From: Sinomonas sp. ASV322
GTDB lineage: Bacteria > Actinomycetota > Actinomycetes > Actinomycetales > Micrococcaceae
Assembly (NCBI RefSeq): GCF_030908245.1
Contig: NZ_JAVFJJ010000003.1
Coordinates: forward strand, 1-64,000
Reading direction: 5' to 3'
Length of the DNA stretch: 64,000 nucleotides
The translations under genes and the position numbers were made by a program. Position 1 is the stretch's first letter. Each line of letters starts with the position of its first letter. Under the pieces are notes generated by a model. It made no database searches. It saw nothing but the letters and a program-made list of their open reading frames with translations, and was not told the DNA's origin. Positions 49,184 to 59,366 of the stretch are shown here, in pieces.

Positions 49184-50893
49184 ATGGTCGACGACGAAAC
49201 GCAGCAGGCCGAGACCACGCAGACCGCGATGGGGCAGACCGCGACAGGGCAGCACTCGGGCGACGGCGGGGTTTCCGCTCGCGATTCCGGCGAGGCTCGT
49301 GCTCGGCCGCTGACACGACGCGAGTTGCGGAAGCTGCGTGAGGCCGAGGACGCCGCGCGGGCCGAGCACGCCGAGCTCACGTGGGACCAGCCGTTCGCCC
49401 CGGGCGAGGGGTCCGACACGCGCTCGCTTCGCGCCGTCGTCCCTCCGCTTCCTGACGCCCCGCCGATGTCGGCGTTGAATGCCTCCGTGGAATCCGCCGT
49501 CGCCCGTGATGACGACGCGCGGGACCCCGCCGCCGTGGGCGGGCCGGCGCATGCCGGCGGCCCGGACGAGGATGCGCTGCCGGAACCGGACGCAGCGGAA
49601 ACGGCCGTGCCGGAGTGGCCAGGGGAGTCGGAACTCGGGGAGCCGGAGTGGCCCGGGGAGTCGGAACCCGGGGAGCCGGAACTCGGGGAACCGGAACTAG
49701 GGGAGCCGGAGTGGCCGGGGGAGTCTGAACTGGGGGAGCCAGAGTGGCTGGGGGAGTCGGAACCGGGGAAGCCGGAACCGTGGGATCCGGAATGGGCGCG
49801 CGAGCAGCTGACCGAGCATCCCGCGACGGCCGAGCCCCTGGGGCTTTCGGATTACGCGAGCGGGTTCGAGACGCCGCTGCCCGCCGAGACGCAACTGCCT
49901 GCTGAGACGCCGCTGCCGGCCGAGACGCAACTGCCTGCTGAGACGCAACTGCCCGCCGAAACACTGCTGCCCGCCGAGCAGCCCGCGGGCTTCGTCAAGA
50001 CTCCGCCGAGCGTCGCGCCCCACGGTGGCTTGAGGGGTTTCCTGTACCGCATCACGGGCGGGGCCCTGAACTTCGGGCCGACCTCGGCAGAGGCGGCCGA
50101 GTCTGAACTCGATCGACGGATCCGACGGCGGCTCGGCGGGAGTCGGAACACGGTGTTCCTCTCGCTCAAGGGCGGGGTGGGCAAGACATCGACGACGGTC
50201 GGGGTGGGGCTCACGCTCGCGAATCTCCGCTCCGGCAGCGTGTGCGCGATCGACGCGAATCCCGACGCGGGCGACCTCATTGAACGCGCGCTCGGCGAGG
50301 GGGCGTATGAGTCCGAGCACGAGTTGAACATCACGCGGCTCGTGCGCGAGCTCGGGGACAACGACTCGCGGGTCGCGCTCGACCGGTACCTCCACGAGGT
50401 CGGCAGCCTGCGTCTCCTCGCCGGGGAGCAGGATCCGGACCTTTCGGACTCGCTTCACGCCGAGGACTATCAGAGGATCTTCAGGCTCGTGTCGCTCCAT
50501 TACGGTGTCACGCTCACCGACTGCGGAACCGGCGTGAGCCGTCCCTCGATGCGGGGGGTTCTCGAGAGCGCGGACAATGTCGTCATCGCTTCCGGCTTTG
50601 CCGTGAGTGGGGCCAAACGGGCCCGGGACACCCTCATGTGGCTTGCTACCCACGGTTTCGCCGAGCTGGCCGCGAACGCGATCGTCGTGGTCACCGACAA
50701 GGACGACGTCTCGGGCCGCGTCGACAAGCGGGCGATCGAGGCGACCCTCGCCGGGATGTGCCGGACCCTCATCAGCGTGCCCCACGATCGGGCCGTCGCG
50801 GACGGGGACCTTGTCTCGCTCGAGACGGTGCGCCCCGAGACCCGTCGCGCCTACAAGGAGATCGCCGCCGCGATTGTCGACGGCTACCGCTGA
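49184..50893 (+). CDS. MinD/ParA-like ATPase with long acidic repeat region
   Basis: 569 aa. The C-terminal ~250 residues form a deviant Walker P-loop ATPase: VFLSLKGGVGKTSTTVGVGL, then CAIDANPDAGDLIERALGEG, YGVTLTDCGTGVSRPSMRGV and ANAIVVVTDKDDVSGRVDKR. The first ~300 residues are mostly disordered, acidic repeats: GEPEWPGESELGEPE-type (about 143-205) and PAETQLPAETPL-type (about 227-265). Such N-terminally extended MinD-like proteins occur near type VII secretion genes in actinobacteria, but no ESX gene is present here. The 18 bp spanning the stop codon (50879-50896) are tandemly repeated twice more beyond it. Confidence 0.78.
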   Translation: MVDDETQQAETTQTAMGQTATGQHSGDGGVSARDSGEARARPLTRRELRKLREAEDAARAEHAELTWDQPFAPGEGSDTRSLRAVVPPLPDAPPMSALNASVESAVARDDDARDPAAVGGPAHAGGPDEDALPEPDAAETAVPEWPGESELGEPEWPGESEPGEPELGEPELGEPEWPGESELGEPEWLGESEPGKPEPWDPEWAREQLTEHPATAEPLGLSDYASGFETPLPAETQLPAETPLPAETQLPAETQLPAETLLPAEQPAGFVKTPPSVAPHGGLRGFLYRITGGALNFGPTSAEAAESELDRRIRRRLGGSRNTVFLSLKGGVGKTSTTVGVGLTLANLRSGSVCAIDANPDAGDLIERALGEGAYESEHELNITRLVRELGDNDSRVALDRYLHEVGSLRLLAGEQDPDLSDSLHAEDYQRIFRLVSLHYGVTLTDCGTGVSRPSMRGVLESADNVVIASGFAVSGAKRARDTLMWLATHGFAELAANAIVVVTDKDDVSGRVDKRAIEATLAGMCRTLISVPHDRAVADGDLVSLETVRPETRRAYKEIAAAIVDGYR

Positions 50894-50953
50894 GGCGACG
50901 GCTACCGCTGAGGCGACGGCTGTGGCTGAGGCGAAGGCTGGCGCTGACAAGAA

Positions 50954-50985
50954 CGGCACGGCTGCCCCCAATAGCAGTCGTGCCG
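50954..50985 (+). terminator. Hairpin after the MinD-like gene
   Basis: 12-bp stem with one mismatch (CGGCACGGCTGC / GCAGTCGTGCCG) and a short loop, about 60 bp beyond the stop. Likely terminator, with no T-run. Confidence 0.5.
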
Positions 50986-51088
50986 GTCCTGATTAGTCCA
51001 ATGAATGGACAAGGCAAGCGTAGCGGCCGGTCCTCATGCGCGCAATGGAAGGTTTCGCGGCGCCGTCATGTGGCTCCGCGCGGCTGGT

Positions 51089-52030
51089 TCACGCGCGGCG
51101 CGCCGCGACCCCGAAGAGCCACATCCCGGCCACGCAGAGCAGGTAGCCGCTGATGACGATGAGGGAGAGACCGGTCCAGAAATAGTGCGTTGTGCTTGCT
51201 ATTCCGGTGCTTGGCGCGATCCGCGTGAGCATCGACACGGCGAGCCCGGTGGCGGCGAGGCCCGCGAGGAGGGGGAGCGAGAGCCAGAGGCGCGAGGCGG
51301 CCCACTCGCTGCCGAAGCCCGACCACGCGTTCCAACGCCGGCCCACGCGCATGATGAGCCACCCAGCAGGCGCCGTGCAGGCGGCCACGACGAGGAACGC
51401 CGCGACGACATCGGCGGGGCGATGCCACTGGTTGACGAGGGTCGCGCCGCCGGCGGCAATCGCGAACGTGCTCCCCGCGAACGCCACAAATGGGCGCTTC
51501 GCGGGCGACGCGACGAGGAAGACGGCGGCCGCGGCCGAGGCGGCGAGGGTCGTGTGGCCCGAGGGCAGCGAATTCTCCATGAGCGTCTCGATGCCCCGGA
51601 ACGGCCGCGTGAAGACATACGCCTTGAGCGCCTGGGTGATGATGTTGGCCGCCACGGCGGAGGAAAGGGCGACGGCGGCCGCGAACCATCGCCGCTTGAC
51701 GATCGCCGCATAGAGCAGGCCGGCCCCGCCGAGGACGACGGCGAGGGTCGGCAACGCGTCGAGGTAGCCGAGGGCGGCCTTGCCGGCCTTTCCGTACACC
51801 CCGATGGCTTCGTCGAGGGCGGATTCGTCGATGTACTGGCCCGTGGTCGTGCGGACGAAGAAACCGTAGGTTCCGGCCACGCCGAGTGCCGAGGCCAGGG
51901 CCGCCACGATGAAGAGGCCCGGGCCGGCGATGGCGTCGCGAATCGGCGCTACGCGGCGCGGTACCACGCGGCCTGGCATCACAGGGCGTGGGGGACTGGG
52001 TGTATCGGGGCGAGTTCGGGTGGCGGCCAT
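51089..52030 (-). CDS. PAP2-family membrane phosphatase
   Basis: 313 aa with about eight membrane segments. The PAP2 signature is complete: KAYVFTRPFRG (K-x6-RP), SLPSGHTTLAA (PSGH) and NQWHRPADVVAAF (x-H-x3-D). The enzymes act on lipid or undecaprenyl phosphates at the outer face of the membrane. The ATG at 52030 is the first that leaves a normal N-terminus; upstream in-frame sequence is the antisense of promoter DNA. The C-terminal ~90 residues form three extra helices beyond the core. Confidence 0.85.
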   Translation of the reverse strand: MAATRTRPDTPSPPRPVMPGRVVPRRVAPIRDAIAGPGLFIVAALASALGVAGTYGFFVRTTTGQYIDESALDEAIGVYGKAGKAALGYLDALPTLAVVLGGAGLLYAAIVKRRWFAAAVALSSAVAANIITQALKAYVFTRPFRGIETLMENSLPSGHTTLAASAAAAVFLVASPAKRPFVAFAGSTFAIAAGGATLVNQWHRPADVVAAFLVVAACTAPAGWLIMRVGRRWNAWSGFGSEWAASRLWLSLPLLAGLAATGLAVSMLTRIAPSTGIASTTHYFWTGLSLIVISGYLLCVAGMWLFGVAARRA

Positions 52031-52199
52031 GACCTCAAGGGTGGCACACGAGGCTGGGCGCGGGCTTGGGGATGCCTCTCCTCGGCCGTGGCCCGACCGG
52101 TTCGCGCGGAGCCGTCGAGGGTCGCGGCGATCTCGGAGGCCGTGATCGGGGTGTCGTCGGAGAACAAGCCGCCGCAGCACGTCGCGTTAGGCTTCGAGA

Positions 52200-52991
52200 A
52201 TGACGCTTCAGGGGCCGTTCCCGGCTGGATCAGCCGGGCTGTGCTCGGTCACGCTCCGTTCGCGCTCGTTGGCCGACGTCGTCGAGACGGCGTCAAATGC
52301 CGGTCTGACGGGAATCGAGTGGGGCACCGACGTCCACGTGACGGGGCCAGACGAGGCGAGGACGGCCGCACGCCTGTGCGCCGAGAAGGGGCTGCGGGTC
52401 ATGTCGCTCGGGTCCTATTGCCGGCTCGGGGACTTCGAGGACGTCACCAGGCTCCTGGCCTCGGCGAAGGCGGCCGGCACGCAGCGCATCCGTGTCTGGG
52501 CCGGCCGAGAAGGGTCTGATCGGGCAACTCCGGCGCTGTGGGATCGTGTCGTCGAGGATGCGCAGAGGATCGCCCGGCTCGCGGCAGAGGACGGCCTCGA
52601 GATCGCGCTCGAGTACCACGGGAACACCCCGACGGATACCGCGGCATCCACGGTTGATCTGCTCACGCGCATCGATCGCCCCAACGTCCGCACCTATTGG
52701 CAGCCCGCGGTCGGGCTCGACGACGCAGCCGCCCTCGAATCCTTCCTCGAGGTGTCCCCCTTCGTCTCCGGAATCCATTGCTTCAGCTGGTCTGCGACCG
52801 GGGATCGGTATCCGCTCCGCGGCCGCGAGCGGCTGTGGGCCGCGGTGGTCGGAGCGACGGCGGCGCGCGGGGAGAGCCTCGATTTCATGCTCGAGTTCGT
52901 GGTCGACGATTCGCGCGAGCAGGTCGTTGACGACGCGGGAACCCTTCTGTCCCTGCTTGCTGCCCGCGCACCGTCGTCGTCGGCCAGCTGA
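52200..52991 (+). CDS. Sugar phosphate isomerase/epimerase-like TIM barrel
   Basis: 263 aa of the AP_endonuc_2-like TIM-barrel superfamily: DVVETASNAGLTGIEWGTDV, ARLCAEKGLRVMSLGSYCRL, AGTQRIRVWAGREGSDRAT, and metal-ligand strands ending in EIALEYHGNTPTD (Glu/His) and SGIHCFSWSATGDRYPL (His). These enzymes isomerise or epimerise sugars or inositol derivatives using a divalent metal. No other sugar gene adjoins, so the substrate is open. Confidence 0.8.
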   Translation: MTLQGPFPAGSAGLCSVTLRSRSLADVVETASNAGLTGIEWGTDVHVTGPDEARTAARLCAEKGLRVMSLGSYCRLGDFEDVTRLLASAKAAGTQRIRVWAGREGSDRATPALWDRVVEDAQRIARLAAEDGLEIALEYHGNTPTDTAASTVDLLTRIDRPNVRTYWQPAVGLDDAAALESFLEVSPFVSGIHCFSWSATGDRYPLRGRERLWAAVVGATAARGESLDFMLEFVVDDSREQVVDDAGTLLSLLAARAPSSSAS

Positions 52992-53033
52992 TCCGGGGGA
53001 GGCTCCCAGCCGCGTCCGCTATGGTCGGAGGCG

Positions 53034-53750
53034 ATGCTTCACGATTGGTGGACGGCCTTCGTCCAAGGATTCACCCACACGGCGCCCCTGTCCGTGCCTG
53101 TTTCCGAGCTCGCGTGGCTCGTCGCCGGGGCGGCGGCACTGTGCGTCATCCCCGTCCTGTGGCGGTTCTTCGGACGCTTCGTCACGATCGTCCATGAGCT
53201 CGGCCACGCGTTCGCGGGCCTCGCGACGGGGATGCGCGTCACCGGAATCATGCTCCGGATGGATCAGGGCGGCACAACGCAGGGCATGGGGCGGGGCCGA
53301 GCGGTGTGGTTCGGCTTCTGGGGCTACCCGGCGCCGGCCGTCGTCGGCGCTGCCCTCGTATGGGCCTCCGCGGCAGGGTGGGGCCGCGCCGCGCTCTCGG
53401 CCGCCGTCGTCGTCCTGGTCGCGGTGTTCCTGTTCATCCGCAACCTCCAAGGCGTCCTGATCCTGAGCGGGGCGATCCTCGTGGTCGCGCTGCTCGTCGT
53501 CGCGGTGCCGCCCGAGCTGCAGGGTCACCTCACGCTCGGCGTGGGTGTCGCGCTCGTGTTCGGCGCGGCCCGCGATTGGTGGAACCTCGTGTCCGTCCAC
53601 ACGGCCCGGCGCCGCGAGCTCGCGAGCTCGGACGCCTTCATCCTCGCGCGCAAGACCCGGGTTCCGGCGGCGTTGTGGCTGCTCTCCTTCGCCATCGTCA
53701 TCGGGGCGTGCGGGGCGGCGGCTTGGCTCGTGCTGAGGGTCGTGGCATGA
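53034..53750 (+). CDS. M50-type membrane zinc metallopeptidase
   Basis: 238 aa with about six membrane segments. The zinc motif HELGH lies in TIVHELGHAFAGLATGMRVT (about residues 60-64). ARDWWNLVS near residue 180 may supply the third ligand as in other M50 proteins. This short actinobacterial form lacks a PDZ domain. It overlaps menC at the stop (ATGA), so the two are co-translated although functionally unrelated. Confidence 0.8.
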   Translation: MLHDWWTAFVQGFTHTAPLSVPVSELAWLVAGAAALCVIPVLWRFFGRFVTIVHELGHAFAGLATGMRVTGIMLRMDQGGTTQGMGRGRAVWFGFWGYPAPAVVGAALVWASAAGWGRAALSAAVVVLVAVFLFIRNLQGVLILSGAILVVALLVVAVPPELQGHLTLGVGVALVFGAARDWWNLVSVHTARRRELASSDAFILARKTRVPAALWLLSFAIVIGACGAAAWLVLRVVA

Positions 53751-54829
53751 CGGCGACGGGACCCGGACTCCCGCGGTCTGAACCTACCCTCCCGCGGTCT
53801 GCACCCACCCTCCCGCGGTCTGCACCCACCCTCCCGCCCTGCCTTGAGCTCGAGGCGAGCGCCGTCGTCGTCCGCCTTCCGCTCACGGTGCGCTTCCGCG
53901 GCGTCCTCGAGCGCGAGGCGCTCCTTCTGCGCGGCCCGGCGGGCTGGGGCGAGTTCGCGCCCTTCCTCGAGTACGACGACGCCGAATCTTCCCGCTGGCT
54001 CGCCTCCGCCATCGAGGCGGCGTGGGAGGGCTTCCCCGCGCCCGTGCGCGACCGCGTGCCCGTCAACGCCACCGTCCCAGCGGTCCCCGCCGACCGCGTG
54101 AAGGAGGTTCTCGCCAAATACGGCGCGGTGCCCGCCGTCAAGGTCAAGGTCGCCGAGCGTGGGCAGGGCCTTGGCGACGACGTCGCGCGCGTCGCCGCCG
54201 TGCGCGACGCCCTGCCCGACGCGGCGCTCCGCATCGACGCGAATGCGGCCTGGACCGTCGACGAGGCCGTTGCCGCGATCTTGGCCCTTTATCCGTACGG
54301 CCTCGAATACGCCGAGCAGCCTGTTGCCGGCATTGAGGGTCTTGCGGCCGTCCGGGCACGCCTCGCCGCGGCGGGGATGACCGTGCCGATCGCCGCCGAC
54401 GAAAGCGTCCGGAAGGCGGAGGATCCGCTCCGCGTCGCCCGGGCGGGGGCGGCGGACCTCATCGTCGTCAAGGCTGCACCGCTGGGGGGAGTCCGGCGCG
54501 CCCTCGCGATCGTGCGCGAGGCCGGGCTTCCCGCCGTCGTGAGTTCCGCGCTCGACACGTCGATCGGCCTGTCCGCGGGCGTCGCCCTCGCCGCAGCGCT
54601 GCCTGAGCTGCCCCACGCGTGCGGGCTCGGCACGGGCGCGCTTTTCGAGTACGACGTCGTCCGGCCGGCCTTGGTGCCCGACGGCGGCTTCCTGCCCGTC
54701 GCCCCGGTGGTATCCGGCGCGGTGACGCCGGACCCGGAACTGCTTGCCGAGCACGCCGCCCCGGCCGAGCGCCGCGCATGGTGGCTTGAACGGCTGCGGC
54801 GGTGCTACGCGCTGCTCGCGGGATCCTGA
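53747..54829 (+). CDS. menC: o-Succinylbenzoate synthase
   Basis: 360 aa, enolase superfamily; dehydrates SHCHC to o-succinylbenzoate in menaquinone synthesis. Catalytic elements: KVKVAERGQ (Lys), LRIDANAAWTVDEAV (Asp ligand), LEYAEQPVAGIEGL (Glu ligand), IAADESVRKAED (Asp ligand) and IVVKAAPLGGVRRA (Lys). The N-terminus carries a tandem LPRSAPT repeat (53765-53840, 21-bp units) absent from typical MenC. Start ATG overlaps the M50 gene. The 3' end overlaps that of the convergent glycosidase gene by 25 bp. Confidence 0.93.
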   Translation: MTATGPGLPRSEPTLPRSAPTLPRSAPTLPPCLELEASAVVVRLPLTVRFRGVLEREALLLRGPAGWGEFAPFLEYDDAESSRWLASAIEAAWEGFPAPVRDRVPVNATVPAVPADRVKEVLAKYGAVPAVKVKVAERGQGLGDDVARVAAVRDALPDAALRIDANAAWTVDEAVAAILALYPYGLEYAEQPVAGIEGLAAVRARLAAAGMTVPIAADESVRKAEDPLRVARAGAADLIVVKAAPLGGVRRALAIVREAGLPAVVSSALDTSIGLSAGVALAAALPELPHACGLGTGALFEYDVVRPALVPDGGFLPVAPVVSGAVTPDPELLAEHAAPAERRAWWLERLRRCYALLAGS

Positions 54830-57522
54830 ACCCGCGCAACGGGCTGCCGGCACACGAGGTGCGCGACGAGCGCGGACCAGCCCGTCTGATGCGAGGCCCC
54901 GAGGCCCGCTCCCGTGTCGCCGTGGAAATACTCGCTGAACGTCGGGTGCGCGTCCCAGAGGGGACCGGACGGGTGGTGGCGCGGCGTGCTGGGCCGCCGC
55001 CCGGCGTCGTCCGCTCGGAAGAGCCGAACGAGCCGGTCTTCGAGCTCGCGCGCAATGTCCGCGAGCGGAACCTTGGTCCCGGAGCCCGTCGGGAATTCGA
55101 AGGCGAGGTCAGCCCCGGCCCCCTCGGCGTAGAGCGCGAGGGCGTCGGCAACGAGGACGTTCACCGGGAACCACACGGGGCCGCGCCAGTTCGAGTTTCC
55201 GCCGAACAGGCCCGAATCCGACTCGCCCGGGAGGTACGCGATGCTCATGGGCTGCCCCGCGACGTCGACGGTGTACGGCTCGCGGTAGGCCGCCGAGAGC
55301 GAGCGGACGCCGAACGGCGAGAGGAACTCGTTCTCGTCGAGAAGCCGGGCCAGGACGCGTTCGAGCCTCTCGCCGTGCAGGACCGCGAGCGTGAGCGGCG
55401 AGCCGTTCGCGGATCGGACCAGGGCTTCGGTCTCGTCAGGCCTGTGGCGCTGGAGCCAGTGCAGGCTCTGGGCGAAGTCGGGAAGCCCGTCGACCGCCCA
55501 CTCGGGCGCTACCGCGACGGCAAGCAGCGGCAAGAGCCCGACCATACTGCGTACGGGAAGGCGCTCCTGGCTCCCGTCACCGGCGAGGAGCACGTCGTAG
55601 AAGAAGCCGTCGGCGTCGTCCCACAGCGAGACTCCCGTGCTCCCGAACGTGTCCATGGCCTCCGCGATCGCGAGGAAGTGCTCGAGGAACTTCGTCGCAA
55701 GGTCGTCCCATACTCGGTCTTGGCGCGCGAGTTCGAGCGCGATGCGCATCATCGTGAGGCAATAGAACCCCATCCAGCTCGTCGCGTCCGACTGCTCAAG
55801 GCGGTGGCCCGCCGGGAGGCCCTTCGAGCGGTCGAACAGCCCGATGTTGTCCATCCCGAGGAATCCGCCCTCGAAGAGGTTCGACCCGTCGGCGTCCTTG
55901 CGGTTGACCCACCACGAGAAGTTCAGGAGGAGCTTCGTGAAGATCCGCATGAGGAAGTCCGCGTCCCGCGAGCCGTCGATGCAGTAGATCTGCCACGCCG
56001 CCCACGCGTGCACGGGCGGGTTGACGTCGCCGAACGCCCACTCGTATGCCGGGAGCTGGCCGTCCGGATGCATGGCCCATTCGCGGCATTTGAGCACGAG
56101 CTGGCTCTTCGCGAACTCCGGGTCGATGTGCGCGAGCGCCGTGCAGTGGAACGCGAGGTCCCACGACGCGAACCACGGATACTCCCATTCGTCCGGCATC
56201 GAGATGACGTCCGCGAGGGCGAGGTGACGCCAGCCGGTGTTCCTTGCGTTCGGTCCGCGCCGCTGGGGCGGCGGGGGCGGGAACGCGGGGTCGCCTTCGA
56301 GCCACTCGCGGACCGAGTAGCGGTAGTGCTGTTTGCCCCACAGGAGTCCGGCGAAGGCGCGCCGGGCCACGAAGGCATCCTCAGGGCTCGACGCCGGGAG
56401 GACCGCCGAGTAGAACTCGTCGGCTTCTCGTTCGCGGTCCGCGAGGACGTCGTCGAAACCCGGACCGAACGGCTCGAGCGGGAGCATCTCGCCAGTGAGC
56501 CGGAGGCGGACGGTCACACTCGCACCAGGGTCAATGGACGCGAAGTGCCAGCGGAACGCGGCCTTCGTGCCTGTTTCGGCCGGGTTGAGGAGCGAACGGT
56601 CTCCCCGAAGCACGGCGGCGTCGATTCCATCCTTGGGGAACGGCGAGCGGTTTTTGGGCGCCCCGAAGAGTTCGACGTCGTTGCTCTCGTTGTCGCAGAA
56701 CATCACCTCGGGCGTTCCTCCGCGCAACGAGTCGGTCTGGGCGGCGAGGAGGTAGGTGCCGAGGAAGCCGTGCGTCGCTTCGACGGCGACCACGCCGCCC
56801 GGGCGCAGCTCGGGCGGCGGCACCCGCCGGATCTGCGGCACACGGTCGTCGCGGCCCCACGCCCACGTGTTGCGGAACCAGAGCTGCGCGATGAGGTCGA
56901 GCGGAGCTGGATCCGGCCCTTGGTTCGTGGCGGTGATCGTCATGCACACGTCGTCGGGGGACGCCTTGGCGTGGACGGTCTCGACGTCGAAGAACCTGTT
57001 GTCGCGCAGGGCGCCCGTGTCGGCGAGCTCGTATTCGGGGTCCGCCCTCGACAGCGAGCCGTTGACGCGTACCAGTTCCTCGTAGGGATAGGCGGCCTGC
57101 GGATACCGGTAGAGGGTCTTGGCCCAAGAATGCGTCGGCGTCGCGTCAAGCTGCCACCAGTGCTCCTTGACGTCCTCGCCGTGATTGCCTTGGCTGTTGG
57201 TGAGACCGAAGTAGCGCTCCTTGAGCCGATCGTCCTGCCCGTTCCACAGCGCGATGCCCAGGTTGAGGAAGCCGAAGCGGTCACACAGGCCCGCGATCCC
57301 GTCCTCGCCCCAGCGATAGGCCCGGCGATGGGCGTGATCGAACGGGAAGAAGTTCCACGCGTCGCCGTCGGCCGAATAGTCCTCGCGGACCGTCCCCCAT
57401 TGGCGTCCGGCGACGTACGGGCCCCAGAGGCGCCAAGGGTCCGAGTCGCCGGGGGATTCTGCGAGGCGGCGGTGCTCGGCGGTGTCGGGTACGAGGGTGT
57501 CGGGTTCGAGGGTGTCCGGCAT
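54805..57522 (-). CDS. MGH1/GH63-like glycoside hydrolase
   Basis: 905 aa, cytoplasmic. Signature stretches of this large family: [60 protein letters not shown] and [20 protein letters not shown]. The C-terminal (alpha/alpha)6 barrel includes [40 protein letters not shown] and [20 protein letters not shown], where catalytic acids are expected. Related enzymes hydrolyse mannosyl- or glucosyl-glycerate and short glucosides. The start at 57522 follows GGGAGA. It lies between menC (convergent) and menD (divergent), splitting the menaquinone genes. Confidence 0.85.
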   Translation of the reverse strand: MPDTLEPDTLVPDTAEHRRLAESPGDSDPWRLWGPYVAGRQWGTVREDYSADGDAWNFFPFDHAHRRAYRWGEDGIAGLCDRFGFLNLGIALWNGQDDRLKERYFGLTNSQGNHGEDVKEHWWQLDATPTHSWAKTLYRYPQAAYPYEELVRVNGSLSRADPEYELADTGALRDNRFFDVETVHAKASPDDVCMTITATNQGPDPAPLDLIAQLWFRNTWAWGRDDRVPQIRRVPPPELRPGGVVAVEATHGFLGTYLLAAQTDSLRGGTPEVMFCDNESNDVELFGAPKNRSPFPKDGIDAAVLRGDRSLLNPAETGTKAAFRWHFASIDPGASVTVRLRLTGEMLPLEPFGPGFDDVLADREREADEFYSAVLPASSPEDAFVARRAFAGLLWGKQHYRYSVREWLEGDPAFPPPPPQRRGPNARNTGWRHLALADVISMPDEWEYPWFASWDLAFHCTALAHIDPEFAKSQLVLKCREWAMHPDGQLPAYEWAFGDVNPPVHAWAAWQIYCIDGSRDADFLMRIFTKLLLNFSWWVNRKDADGSNLFEGGFLGMDNIGLFDRSKGLPAGHRLEQSDATSWMGFYCLTMMRIALELARQDRVWDDLATKFLEHFLAIAEAMDTFGSTGVSLWDDADGFFYDVLLAGDGSQERLPVRSMVGLLPLLAVAVAPEWAVDGLPDFAQSLHWLQRHRPDETEALVRSANGSPLTLAVLHGERLERVLARLLDENEFLSPFGVRSLSAAYREPYTVDVAGQPMSIAYLPGESDSGLFGGNSNWRGPVWFPVNVLVADALALYAEGAGADLAFEFPTGSGTKVPLADIARELEDRLVRLFRADDAGRRPSTPRHHPSGPLWDAHPTFSEYFHGDTGAGLGASHQTGWSALVAHLVCRQPVARVQDPASSA

Positions 57523-57611
57523 GGCGATAGTCTCCCGTCGGCAGTCAGTGGCCTCCGCATCAGCCGGTTCCCGCGGCTGATCACGCACGACCGCAAGCCT
57601 ACGATGGAAGT

Positions 57612-59315
57612 GTGACTTCTCTCGGCTCCCTCGACGCCGCCCGCGAAGTGGTCTCCGGACTGCTTGTGGGCGGCGTCCGTCGTGTTGTCGTCTGCCCCGG
57701 CTCCCGCAGCGCGCCGCTTGCCTACGCGCTCGCCGAGGCCGAGGGCCGCGGGCTGCTCGAGCTCGTAGTGCGCATCGACGAGCGCGTGGGCGGCTTCACC
57801 GCGCTCGGCGCCGCTCTTTCCTCGGGGCGTCCGACGGCGGTGCTCACCACGAGCGGCACGGCGGTCGGGAATCTTCTGCCCGCCGTCATGGAGGCCAACC
57901 ACGCCGAGGTTCCTCTCATCGTGCTCTCGGCCGACCGTCCTGAGGAACTGCACGGGACGGGCGCGAACCAGACGACCGAGCAGCTCGACCTCTTCGGCGA
58001 GCATGTGCGCTTCGCGACCTCGGTCGCGGCGGGGGAGTCGCCGTCGTCGGCCGTTCGGACCGCGCTCAGCGCAGCGTCGGGGCTCCTCCCGGGAGTCCCG
58101 TCAGGGCCCGCGCAGCTCAACGTGTGCTTCCGCGAGCCGCTCGTCCCGGCCGACGGCTGGGCGCCGCCCGCGGGTGCGTGGGAGCAGCCCCCGTCCGAGG
58201 GCTTCGCGTACCGGCGGCCGGCGGTCGCTGCGCTGGGCGGGCTCCCGCCGCGCCGCACCGTCGTCATGGCGGGGCACGGGGCCGGTCCGCTCGCCGAGGC
58301 GTTCGCGGCGGCGCACGGGCTTCCGCTTTTGGCGGAGCCGTCGTCGAACGCGCGCTTCGGTTCGCATGCGGTCGGGCCGTATCGGGTTCTCCTCGACGCA
58401 CATCCGGGGGAGGGAATCGAGCGCGTCGTGCTGTTCGGGCGGCCAACGCTGAGCCGGCCCGTGACGGCCCTACTCGCCCGGGCGGACGTCGAGACCGCCC
58501 TGTTCCACCCACGGCCCGTCGCGTGGTTCGAGGAGGGGCGACGGCGAGAGCAGCTGATCGCGGACCTCGACGAGCTTTCGGAGTTCGCCGGTCGCGGCGC
58601 CGAGGGATGGCTCGACACCTGGCTCCTCGCCGGCGCTGCCGCGCAGGAGGCCATGGACCGCGTCCTCGCGGCCGCACCGCTCTCCGGCCCCCGGCTCGCG
58701 CAGCTTGTGTGGCAGAACGCGCACGGCCAACTCGTGCTCGGCTCGTCGAACGGGATCCGCGACGTCGATCTTGCGGCGTCCCCGGCCACGGAGCCCGGGT
58801 CGCGGGTCTTCGCGAACCGCGGGCTCGCGGGCATCGACGGCACCGTCTCGACCGCGACGGGACTCTGGCTCGGCAATCGGGTGGACACGACCCTCTTCCT
58901 CGGCGACCTCACGTTCCTGCACGACGCCGGGGGACTCCTGCTCGGCACGGGCGAGGCCGAGCCCTCCCTCCGGATCGTCGTGCTCAACGACGCGGGCGGC
59001 GCGATCTTCGGGCTCCTCGAGCACGGGCGAGTCGGCGGCGACGGGGCGAGCGCTGGTGCGGCGGCCGCCGTCGAACGCCTCTTCGGCACCCCGCACAAGG
59101 CCGACTTGCGGGCGCTCGCCGCGGCCTACGGCGTCCGGCACACGGTCGTGCGGACGACGGCGGAGGCAGCCGCCGCCCTTGCCGCGCCCCGCACGGGCGG
59201 CCGGGAGATCATCGAGGCGCGGGTGGACCGGGCCGGGCTGCGCGGTCTGCATGCGCGCGTCCGGGCGGCGGTCGCCGAGTCGGTCGCGCCGCAGCACCGG
59301 TTCGGGTACCGGTAG
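57612..59315 (+). CDS. menD: SEPHCHC synthase MenD
   Basis: 567 aa. ThDP-dependent enzyme joining 2-oxoglutarate and isochorismate in menaquinone synthesis. Motifs: VVCPGSRSAPLAYALAEAEG, LVVRIDERVGGFTALGAALS (catalytic Glu region), TTSGTAVGNLLPAVMEANHA, LSADRPEELHGTGANQTTEQ, and ThDP-binding FLGDLTFLHDAGGLLLG with LNDAGGAIFGLLEHG. GTG start at 57612. The last ~50 bp of the gene are duplicated at 60090-60139. Confidence 0.94.
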   Translation: MTSLGSLDAAREVVSGLLVGGVRRVVVCPGSRSAPLAYALAEAEGRGLLELVVRIDERVGGFTALGAALSSGRPTAVLTTSGTAVGNLLPAVMEANHAEVPLIVLSADRPEELHGTGANQTTEQLDLFGEHVRFATSVAAGESPSSAVRTALSAASGLLPGVPSGPAQLNVCFREPLVPADGWAPPAGAWEQPPSEGFAYRRPAVAALGGLPPRRTVVMAGHGAGPLAEAFAAAHGLPLLAEPSSNARFGSHAVGPYRVLLDAHPGEGIERVVLFGRPTLSRPVTALLARADVETALFHPRPVAWFEEGRRREQLIADLDELSEFAGRGAEGWLDTWLLAGAAAQEAMDRVLAAAPLSGPRLAQLVWQNAHGQLVLGSSNGIRDVDLAASPATEPGSRVFANRGLAGIDGTVSTATGLWLGNRVDTTLFLGDLTFLHDAGGLLLGTGEAEPSLRIVVLNDAGGAIFGLLEHGRVGGDGASAGAAAAVERLFGTPHKADLRALAAAYGVRHTVVRTTAEAAAALAAPRTGGREIIEARVDRAGLRGLHARVRAAVAESVAPQHRFGYR

Positions 59316-59366
59316 ATTCCGGCGTGGCGGACGGCGCCGCGGCGCCGTCTCGCGGAAGCTTGACCC

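Noticed and set aside
54802-57615. 937-codon plus-strand frame opposite the glycosidase
   Set aside because: Despite its length it is the mirror of a well-conserved GH63-like gene, rich in Arg/Glu/Val with no domain. High-GC third positions keep the antisense frame open.
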